In this document: positions 1 to 5,178 of the stretch, piece after piece
Layout of the letters: each line of letters starts with the position of its first letter
How positions within the stretch are numbered: position 1 is the stretch's first letter
NCBI GenBank assembly: GCA_002414125.1
Contig: DHYN01000098.1
Location: forward strand, 30,255-42,586
DNA: 12,332 bases
Origin: Ruminococcus sp. UBA5129
GTDB lineage: Bacteria > Bacillota > Clostridia > Oscillospirales > Ruminococcaceae
Reading direction: 5' to 3'
Position numbers and translations under genes: made by a program
The notes under the pieces: model-generated
The model's database searches: none
The model's input: only the letters and a program-made list of their open reading frames with translations
Told to the model about the DNA's origin: nothing

Positions 1-6
1 TTTCAT
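1..6 (-). CDS. Start of a second small gene, leaves the window after two codons
   Basis: Only the start codon (bases 6-4) and one Lys codon are visible on the minus strand, so the product cannot be named. It is called because an RBS (complement of 14-20, GGGAGC-type) precedes it at good spacing, and because its ATG overlaps the TGA of the 39-residue peptide gene as ATGA, the usual sign of translational coupling. The surrounding 30 bases closely resemble those around the start of that upstream gene, so a paralogous small peptide is a reasonable guess, not an observation. Confidence 0.5.
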
Positions 7-122
7 GTCTGATGCTCCCTTCTGTATTGGCGATTATCGCCGATGATAACGAATACCATAACGACGATCAGTACAGCTCCGAGGACAAGTCCGCGGCTGA
101 GATTTTTCAGCATTTGTTTCAT
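3..122 (-). CDS. 39-residue single-span membrane peptide, unknown function
   Basis: This encodes a 39-residue peptide with a basic N-terminus (MKQMLKNLSRG), one strongly hydrophobic segment at about residues 11-27 and a charged C-terminal tail (DNRQYRREHQT). That predicts one membrane span with a short polar tail. The start at base 122 is chosen because a strong RBS (GGAGGGAGC, complement of about 130-138) lies just upstream. The longer in-frame start at 224 would place coding sequence over a consensus promoter. A sigma-A promoter at 184-211 and a ~55-base leader precede it. Its stop overlaps the next start (ATGA). I do not recognise a family. A small toxin, a regulator of a membrane protein or an orphan peptide are all possible, and it is divergent from the ABC exporter at 512. 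Confidence 0.6.
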   Translation of the reverse strand: MKQMLKNLSRGLVLGAVLIVVMVFVIIGDNRQYRREHQT

Positions 123-147
123 ATCCAATGCTCCCTCCTGTATTGAT

Positions 148-177
148 TGTTCTAAGTGTACCATTCCTCTTAGGACA
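148..177 (-). promoter_or_regulatory. Inverted repeat at the predicted transcript start of the small peptide gene
   Basis: TGTTCTAAG (148-156) and CTTAGGACA (169-177) are inverted copies with one mismatch, separated by 12 bases. The outer end coincides with the predicted +1. It would form an 8-bp interrupted hairpin at the very 5' end of the mRNA, either stabilising the message or, as DNA, serving as an operator just downstream of the promoter. There is no T-run, so it is not a terminator. Confidence 0.4.
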
Positions 178-183
178 CTATCT

Positions 184-211
184 ATTATACACCTTTTTTT
201 TGATTTGTCAA
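184..211 (-). promoter_or_regulatory. Sigma-A promoter of the 39-residue peptide gene
   Basis: On the minus strand a perfect -35 TTGACA (211-206) and a perfect -10 TATAAT (189-184) are separated by 16 bases. The predicted start site is near base 177, giving a leader of about 55 bases before the ATG at 122. An A/T-rich tract with A-runs (about 190-245) lies around and upstream of the -35 and could act as an UP element. Confidence 0.85.
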
Positions 212-274
212 TAGCTTTTTTCAAAAAAATATAAATTTAAGAAAAAAGTTTCCCGAATTTAAGATTTTTGTCAC

Positions 275-303
275 TTTACTGTAAGATTAGTCATCTATAC
301 TAT
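275..303 (+). promoter_or_regulatory. Weak candidate promoter for the ABC exporter operon
   Basis: TTTACT (275-280) and TACTAT (298-303) are 17 bases apart; an overlapping alternative -10, TATACT, sits at 296-301. Both hexamers are imperfect. If used, transcription would start within the left arm of the palindromic element at 303-464 and carry that element in the 5' leader of the ATPase gene. No better promoter was found between the element and the gene. Confidence 0.3.
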
Positions 304-464
304 AGGTAACCTCTAAAAACCTGTTTGGTAAAACAAAAATCAGATAGGTGCGGCAGTTTCAAGGAAAGCTCTCAAAGGCGTGCTGTCGCACTCCGAGGGA
401 GCTTGACGAAGAAAATGCAGTGCATAGCTGATTTTTGTCAAAAGAGGTTTTTAGAGGTTGCCTA
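303..464. mobile_element. MITE-like palindromic element, ~162 bp, no coding capacity
   Basis: The left end (303-343) and right end (428-464) are inverted copies: both begin TAGG(T/C)AACCTCTAAAAACC read inward and later share CAAAAATCAG, with a four-base length difference and a few mismatches. Inward of these arms, similarity between the strands continues at roughly 14 of 20 positions, and further in there is AAGCTC/GAGCTT and a small GTGC-TGTC-GCAC hairpin. The whole element could therefore fold into one long stem. It has no plausible ORF. TA dinucleotides sit at or beside both ends, but a clean target duplication cannot be shown from one copy. This is typical of MITEs moved by a transposase in trans; a structured leader RNA is the alternative. 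Together with the flanking promoters it fills the gene-free stretch 123-511. Confidence 0.6.
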
Positions 465-475
465 AAATCAAACAG

Positions 476-488
476 GGAACAGTGTTCC
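476..488. promoter_or_regulatory. Perfect 6-1-6 palindrome upstream of the ABC ATPase gene
   Basis: GGAACA-G-TGTTCC is a perfect inverted repeat 23 bases before the ATPase start codon and 9 bases before its RBS. Its position fits an operator for a dimeric repressor or a small leader hairpin. No regulator gene is visible in the window, so the binding protein is unknown, and a 13-base palindrome can also arise by chance. Confidence 0.3.
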
Positions 489-511
489 GAAAAATAAAAG
501 GAGGTATCCTC

Positions 512-1192
512 ATGGAAAACAATACAATAATCAAAGCCGAACACCTTATAAAGAAATACGGAGAGGGTGAAAGCGCTCTCCTTGCACTCAACGATGTCAG
601 CTTCGAGATAAATAAAGGAGAATTTGCTGCGGTCACAGGCGAAAGCGGAAGCGGAAAGACTACTCTGCTCAATGCTCTCGGCTCGCTCGACAGGCTCACA
701 AGCGGAAAGATATTTATAAACGGCTCTGACATCACCGAAAAAAACGACAACGAGCTCTCCTACTACCGCCGTAAGACGGTGGGCTTCATATTCCAGTCAT
801 ACAACCTCATTCCCGTGCTCAACGTAATGGAGAACATTCTTCTCCCTCTGAACCTCGACAGCACTCCGCCCGATAAGGCTTTCCTTGAGGAGCTTCTTGA
901 GGTTACGGGACTCTCATCCAAAAAGAACAATTACCCTCATGAGCTGTCTGGCGGTCAGCAGCAGAGAGTCTCCTTTGCAAGAGCCCTTATCCATAAGCCT
1001 CCGATCATCCTCGCCGATGAGCCGACAGGAAATCTCGACAGCAAGAACAGCCGCGAGATTATCTCGATCCTCAAGAATTCCATAAAGAAGTACAATCAAA
1101 CGCTCGTCCTCATCACTCATGACGGCTCGATCGCATCACAGGCTGACAGGATATTCACCATGTCAGACGGTATCCTCACCGAAAGAAGGTGA
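512..1192 (+). CDS. ABC transporter ATP-binding protein, LolD/MacB type
   Basis: The 226-residue product is the cytoplasmic ATPase that powers the permease encoded 4 bases downstream. All nucleotide-binding motifs are intact: Walker A GESGSGKTT (43-51), Q-loop Gln95 in FIFQSYNL, signature LSGGQQQR (145-152), Walker B IILADEP with catalytic Glu170, D-loop (NLD, 174-176) and switch His203 in LITHD. The LSGGQQQRV signature and ADEPTGNLDS are characteristic of the LolD/MacB/FtsE branch, which works with FtsX-type permeases in mechanotransmission, lipoprotein or peptide export and antimicrobial resistance. The start at 512 follows a near-perfect RBS (AAGGAGGT, 498-505) at 6 bases; an in-frame start at 458 would run back into the palindromic element and lacks an RBS. 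The substrate cannot be read from the sequence. Confidence 0.95.
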   Translation: MENNTIIKAEHLIKKYGEGESALLALNDVSFEINKGEFAAVTGESGSGKTTLLNALGSLDRLTSGKIFINGSDITEKNDNELSYYRRKTVGFIFQSYNLIPVLNVMENILLPLNLDSTPPDKAFLEELLEVTGLSSKKNNYPHELSGGQQQRVSFARALIHKPPIILADEPTGNLDSKNSREIISILKNSIKKYNQTLVLITHDGSIASQADRIFTMSDGILTERR

Positions 1193-1196
1193 TCTC

Positions 1197-3992
1197 ATGA
1201 AACATCTTGTATCACTGTCTCTTAAATATTTAAGCCGACAAAAGCTCCGAAGCCTGCTGACGTTTCTGTGCATCACGCTCTCGGTATTTCTTGTGGGCAC
1301 ATGCGCCGCATACTACGGAAGCACGCTCAGAACGCTCCGCAATCAGGTCATCTCTGAGGACGGAAGCTGGGAGGTCGATATATCATCGCTCCTCAGAGAG
1401 CTTGAACGGGACGAAACAACCGAGCAGATCAACGAAAAGGTCGATATCATCTCAAACCACATCAACACCGAGGAAAGTTTCTTCACCCGTTCAAATAGTA
1501 TCAGCGGCGACTTCAATACTGAATTCGGAACATATATCAGATTCAATATAGACCTTGACGGCAGAAAGACAAACGTCTCTGATCTGAACGTATTTGAATG
1601 CACAGGCGATCCCGATATAACCAATACGGTATATTCATCGAACGACACGCTCACATATTTCTCCAAGGATTCAAAGGATGTAGTTATACTCCCCCAGTGG
1701 GTGCACAGCGAGTTCGGCTACAATGTCGGCGACACTATCACCCTCACGATCACTCCCAACTTTGACACCTACTACCGTGAGTCAAAGATATACTCCGATG
1801 CGCTCGCTGAAGCTGCAAAGCTCACGACCGACAGGGTATATCACCAGATCTACGGTGTAAATTCCGATCAGGAGGTCGAGGGCTATCATAAGTATACAAG
1901 CCATTCTCTCGATCAGCTCGTGGACATTTCAAAATATGAACCGGACGAGAGGATAAGCGGTGAACCGATCGCAGTATCTCTTAAGATCAGCGGATTCCGC
2001 AATATAGATCAGGTAAATCCAAATAACCCCTATTACCGCTCGCTGGATATTTATACATCCTTCGGCAGTCCTATCAACCTCAGTGTTCTGATTGAAAGGA
2101 ATCCCGACATTCCGTTAAGTTCTCACAATAGCATTGGCGGTGCACTCATCGTAAACAAGAACATGGACTTCGATGACGGTCTTATCGGCATCCTCGAATC
2201 CGTAGGTCTCAGCGAGGACGATTTCTACTCGCTCTTAGCCGATGAAAGAACGATGAACAGCACTCTCCTCACGCTCGAATTCAGAAGCGCAATGGGTATC
2301 GCATCGCTCATCCCGTTCATGGTCATCGGTTTCGTGATCGCAATCATCGTATGGGCTATCGCGCGCTTCGTTATCGACAACGCATTCGAGATGTCCGTTC
2401 AGGAAAGAAGCGTGCAGTTCGCCACACTCCGCGTAATGGGAGCATCAAAGGCTCAGATCATAACGCTCATCTTCACCGAGGCGTTCTTCTACATCATAAC
2501 ATCAGTCCCGATCGGCATCGCCGCATCATTCCTCCTCTGCAAAAAGGTAATGGGTATGCTCCATAACTCGGGACTCAAAACATTCGAGTTCCACGCAAAT
2601 ATTGCTATCGCTTTTATCGGAACGTTACTCTGCATCATCGGCATACTTATCTCGGCTTACACCTCGGCAATATGGGCTGCAAGAAAGCTCTCTCCGACAG
2701 AGGCAATGAATTTCGGCAAGCCCCGCAAAAAGGAGCGCAGGTTCAGAAAATCTGAGAAGAAACCGTATATGAGCTCAAAGAAGTTCATGACAAAGTACAC
2801 CATGCGCAATATCACCTCCAAGAAAAGCCGCTTCATCATATCGTCTATCGCGCTCGGAATGGGTGTTCTGCTGTTCAACATCTTTATTATGCTCAGCCTT
2901 TGCGCAAAGCCGCTTCTCAGCGAGCTTGACAAGGTCGAAAGCTATGACTTTCGCATAGATCTTTACTCAATGGAGCATGTCGAAAATGCAGAAAAGGCTT
3001 TTTCCGACAACGAGCTTTTCAGCAGATGCGAATTTGAATTTACGATCGCGAATATGGATAAAGAGGAAACTGATAAGCTGCGCGAAAGTCTTAATGTATT
3101 CAGCTATCCCGACTTCTACACCTCACTCGTTTCCATAAACCGCAGACTATACGATAAGTATTATCTCAGTGTCTCAAATATTCCCTACGATGACTTCGTC
3201 GCATCGGGAAAATGTATGATCCTCGATCCAGCACAGCTCAACAGCAAGGGTGAGGTCGCTGAAGACGAAGCATCATTCCGCGAGGAAAAATACGTTCCGC
3301 TCAAAGAATCATATACCTATCAGGCAAGCGATGAATACGGATTTGAGATCATGGGCGTGCTCACTACGCAGTATGCACACTACAACACGTTCATAATACC
3401 CGAGGAGATCATAATGGATAATCCCGACCTCGTTGATTTATATTCATGGAGTTGGTGTACATTAAAGCTGACTATCAACGATGCAAACAGCTACGACAAG
3501 TGCCGTGAGATATTCAACAAATTCATAAAGGACAACATGCTCAATACCGATGAATTGATAAACGACAACTTCATTGAAAATACGGGCAGAAAGAGCTTCA
3601 TCAACGCTGTCAAGATAATCGCACTCGCAGTTATCCTCACCATATGGCTGATCGGTATCTTCTCCATGACGAACACGGTCAACACAAGCGTTCTCAACCG
3701 ACAGCGCGAGCTATCAATGATGAGGGCAGTCGGTATGACAAAAAAGCAGCTCTACGGAACTGTCATTCTCGAAAGCATACTCTTTTCTGCATCAGCCTGC
3801 ATCATCGGAACTGTCCTCGGAACGGGTGTTATGGTAGTATTCCTCAAGTCGCTGTTAGCCGCATTACCCATTGAAGTAAGCTTCATTACAGATGCAGCGC
3901 TCACAATAATGATCTCGGTAGTTATAAACCTCGCGATCGCTGTTCTCGCATCGCTTCCTGGCATTTCAAGCCTCAGTAAAAAATTCAAATAG
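1197..3992 (+). CDS. FtsX/MacB-type ABC permease, large two-halved membrane protein
   Basis: The 931-residue product is the membrane partner of the preceding ATPase. It starts with one membrane span (about 19-41), followed by a large extracytoplasmic domain (about 45-360). Three spans of the first FtsX domain follow (about 366-392, 421-445 and 465-495), then a basic cytoplasmic linker. A second half repeats the plan: span about 543-570, extracytoplasmic domain about 571-805, and three C-terminal spans (about 805-823, 855-885 and 900-925). Both FtsX domains carry the family's cytoplasmic loop, seen as QERSVQFATLRVMGASKAQI and RQRELSMMRAVGMTKKQL. The fused 4+4 layout means one polypeptide probably supplies both half-permeases. 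The chosen ATG has an RBS (AAGGTGAT) overlapping the end of the ATPase gene. No two-component regulator adjoins it, unlike Bce-type bacitracin systems, so antimicrobial efflux is only one option. The substrate is unknown. Confidence 0.9.
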   Translation: MKHLVSLSLKYLSRQKLRSLLTFLCITLSVFLVGTCAAYYGSTLRTLRNQVISEDGSWEVDISSLLRELERDETTEQINEKVDIISNHINTEESFFTRSNSISGDFNTEFGTYIRFNIDLDGRKTNVSDLNVFECTGDPDITNTVYSSNDTLTYFSKDSKDVVILPQWVHSEFGYNVGDTITLTITPNFDTYYRESKIYSDALAEAAKLTTDRVYHQIYGVNSDQEVEGYHKYTSHSLDQLVDISKYEPDERISGEPIAVSLKISGFRNIDQVNPNNPYYRSLDIYTSFGSPINLSVLIERNPDIPLSSHNSIGGALIVNKNMDFDDGLIGILESVGLSEDDFYSLLADERTMNSTLLTLEFRSAMGIASLIPFMVIGFVIAIIVWAIARFVIDNAFEMSVQERSVQFATLRVMGASKAQIITLIFTEAFFYIITSVPIGIAASFLLCKKVMGMLHNSGLKTFEFHANIAIAFIGTLLCIIGILISAYTSAIWAARKLSPTEAMNFGKPRKKERRFRKSEKKPYMSSKKFMTKYTMRNITSKKSRFIISSIALGMGVLLFNIFIMLSLCAKPLLSELDKVESYDFRIDLYSMEHVENAEKAFSDNELFSRCEFEFTIANMDKEETDKLRESLNVFSYPDFYTSLVSINRRLYDKYYLSVSNIPYDDFVASGKCMILDPAQLNSKGEVAEDEASFREEKYVPLKESYTYQASDEYGFEIMGVLTTQYAHYNTFIIPEEIIMDNPDLVDLYSWSWCTLKLTINDANSYDKCREIFNKFIKDNMLNTDELINDNFIENTGRKSFINAVKIIALAVILTIWLIGIFSMTNTVNTSVLNRQRELSMMRAVGMTKKQLYGTVILESILFSASACIIGTVLGTGVMVVFLKSLLAALPIEVSFITDAALTIMISVVINLAIAVLASLPGISSLSKKFK

Positions 3993-4021
3993 TTGACAGA
4001 ACAAAGAAATTATGATATAAT
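3993..4021 (+). promoter_or_regulatory. Full-consensus extended -10 promoter for the CPBP gene
   Basis: TTGACA (3993-3998), a 17-base spacer and TATAAT (4016-4021), with TG one base upstream of the -10 (4013-4014), match the sigma-A consensus at every position. The -35 starts on the base after the permease stop codon. The predicted start site is near 4028, about 49 bases before the CPBP start codon. It should be a strong constitutive promoter, unless the adjoining hairpin limits it. Confidence 0.9.
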
Positions 4022-4057
4022 AAATACATCGCCCGATCGTTCGGCGATGTATTTTTT
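4022..4057 (+). terminator. Intrinsic terminator of the ABC operon, overlapping the CPBP transcript start
   Basis: AAATACATCGCC (4022-4033) and GGCGATGTATTT (4043-4054) form a perfect 12-bp stem with a 9-base loop; the T-run spans 4052-4057. It lies 30 bases after the permease stop and closes the two-gene operon. Its left arm starts immediately after the -10 of the promoter above. Transcripts from that promoter would lack about half of the left arm and could form only a 6-bp stem, so they should largely escape termination. Confidence 0.85.
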
Positions 4058-4076
4058 ATTGAAAGAATTATACGCT

Positions 4077-5078
4077 ATGGATAAAGAATTAAAAAGGGAA
4101 ATACGCCGTACCGCAAACATCAACGGTCTGACAGTCATTCTCTCGCGCGTGCTGATGCTGCTTTTCTCGCTTGCTGCAAGCATAGGAGTGGCGATCGTTA
4201 TGAACAACAAATCGCCTTACTACACAGGTACTATGCAGATCGTGACCTACAGTGCGGTATATCTCATCTCGTTTCCGATACTGATAATCATGAGTAATGC
4301 GATGCACGGAGAAAAATTCCGCTTCTTCGACAGCTTCCGCAAACCCGAGAAGTCCGCAGGATGGATATTCAAATGGATAATCATCGGTATCGGCATCTCA
4401 CACCTTACGAGCTTTATTTCAACGATCGTATTCTCGATCTTGCAGACGCTCACTAATACCGAGCTCCACGCGGGAACATTCACAACAACGAACGACCTCT
4501 TCACCCGTCTGTCGCTGTTCATACCCGTGACGGTATTTGCACCTATCTTTGAGGAAAGCATTTTCCGCGGCTGTCTCCAAGGAAGCTCCGCAAGGGTCGG
4601 CGGTTGGTCAACCATTATAATCAACGGCATTATCTTCGGACTCTGGCACTGCAACTATCCGCAGCTTCCGTTCGGAATGGTTTTCGGCATAATTGCCTGC
4701 TATATGTTCCAAAAAACCAAGTCCATATTCCCAGGGATGCTTTTCCACCTCTGCTTCAATCTCATTGACGGCTCGAAGCTGCTGCTCCTTGATATGGAAT
4801 TTCTCGGCAGCAGCGACCATTCAGCCGCTGAGACCGCAGATCACCTCGGAACATATCTCGCTGTCATCCTCTACGAGCTGTTTACGTTCGGTATAATCAT
4901 CGCAGCGCTGGTTCTGCTGATAATCGAAATCGCAAAGAAATCGGACGACTTTTCCGTACCGAATCAATACCCCGAGGTCTCAGGCTTTAAAAAGGCAATG
5001 GTCTATCTCACATCACCTTTAATGCTTCTGATGATAGTGCTCCTGATTGGCTATACCGTGTTCAACGCGCTTGCCTGA
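4077..5078 (+). CDS. CPBP (CAAX/Abi) family intramembrane metalloprotease-like protein
   Basis: The 333-residue polytopic membrane protein carries the three CPBP motifs: EESIFR (Glu159, Glu160, Arg164), FGLWH (Phe187, His191) and HLCFN (His224, Asn228). The Glu and His residues expected to form the active site are all present. Hydrophobic segments lie on both sides, including an N-terminal pair and a C-terminal span. In eukaryotes the family processes prenylated proteins; bacterial members include bacteriocin-immunity and peptide-maturation proteins as well as many of unknown role. The start at 4077 gives MDKELKREIRR before the first span. Its RBS is weak (GAAAGA). Starts further upstream are rejected because they lie in the promoter and terminator hairpin. 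It has its own promoter, so it need not act with the ABC exporter; immunity or envelope stress functions are guesses. Confidence 0.88.
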   Translation: MDKELKREIRRTANINGLTVILSRVLMLLFSLAASIGVAIVMNNKSPYYTGTMQIVTYSAVYLISFPILIIMSNAMHGEKFRFFDSFRKPEKSAGWIFKWIIIGIGISHLTSFISTIVFSILQTLTNTELHAGTFTTTNDLFTRLSLFIPVTVFAPIFEESIFRGCLQGSSARVGGWSTIIINGIIFGLWHCNYPQLPFGMVFGIIACYMFQKTKSIFPGMLFHLCFNLIDGSKLLLLDMEFLGSSDHSAAETADHLGTYLAVILYELFTFGIIIAALVLLIIEIAKKSDDFSVPNQYPEVSGFKKAMVYLTSPLMLLMIVLLIGYTVFNALA

Positions 5079-5088
5079 TATAGTAATC

Positions 5089-5117
5089 CTACTTGAGATC
5101 AAAACAATTTCAAGTAG
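5089..5117 (+). other. Small hairpin after the CPBP gene
   Basis: CTACTTGA (5089-5096) and TCAAGTAG (5110-5117) are a perfect 8-bp inverted repeat with a 13-base spacer, 10 bases after the CPBP stop. One G-T and one A-T pair can extend the stem inward. There is no T-run behind it, so it is not an intrinsic terminator by itself; it may protect the mRNA 3' end or be fortuitous. Confidence 0.35.
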
Positions 5118-5126
5118 TAGCACTAA

Positions 5127-5166
5127 AAATACCCTTGTGAGTTCAAACTGACTCACAAGGGTATTT
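5127..5166. terminator. Bidirectional intrinsic terminator between convergent genes
   Basis: AAATACCCTTGTGAGT (5127-5142) and its exact reverse complement (5151-5166) form a perfect 16-bp stem with an 8-base loop. On the minus strand it is followed by a run of five T within ATTTTTAG; on the plus strand the run is interrupted (ATTTCTGTTT). It sits 12 bases after the dockerin gene stop and 48 bases after the CPBP stop, so it should end both transcripts, more efficiently on the minus strand. Confidence 0.9.
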
Positions 5167-5178
5167 CTGTTTATCGGA

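Larger units (their letters stand above)
1..146 (-). repeat. Two direct copies of a 30-bp RBS/start region, 116 bp apart
   Basis: Bases 1-30 and 117-146 align without gaps at 25 of 30 positions, and all five differences are transitions. Each copy holds an RBS, the spacer and an ATG-AAA start on the minus strand. The 116-bp period is one base short of the 117 bp that would keep frame with the 39 codons, and this is what creates the ATGA overlap. The best explanation is tandem duplication of a small gene with its RBS. Convergent selection on translation signals is less likely, because similarity extends beyond the RBS to the CAATACAG-like upstream part. Confidence 0.6.

Noticed and set aside
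123..224. N-terminal extension of the 39-residue peptide to 73 residues
   Set aside because: The extension covers a perfect -35/-10 pair and the leader, has no RBS, and the internal ATG at 122 has a strong one.
344..427. Interpretation of the palindrome core as a riboswitch or small RNA gene
   Set aside because: The fold is explained by terminal inverted repeats with a symmetric interior, and I saw no known riboswitch core or T-run terminator.
458..511. 18-residue N-terminal extension of the ABC ATPase from an ATG at 458
   Set aside because: It begins within the palindromic element, lacks an RBS and precedes a near-perfect RBS for the ATG at 512.
1119..1196. 26-residue extension of the permease overlapping the ATPase gene
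   Set aside because: It would overlap the conserved C-terminus of the ATPase by more than 70 bases; the ATG at 1197 has an RBS and starts with a normal MacB-like N-terminus.
3993..4076. Upstream starts (TTG at 3993, ATG at 4047) for the CPBP gene
   Set aside because: The TTG is the -35 hexamer itself, and the ATG at 4047 lies in the terminator stem. Neither has an RBS, and the added residues do not look like part of the family.
4247..4654. 135-codon minus-strand open frame within the CPBP gene
   Set aside because: It is antisense to the CPBP motifs, has no initiation signals and its composition is that of a reverse-frame shadow.
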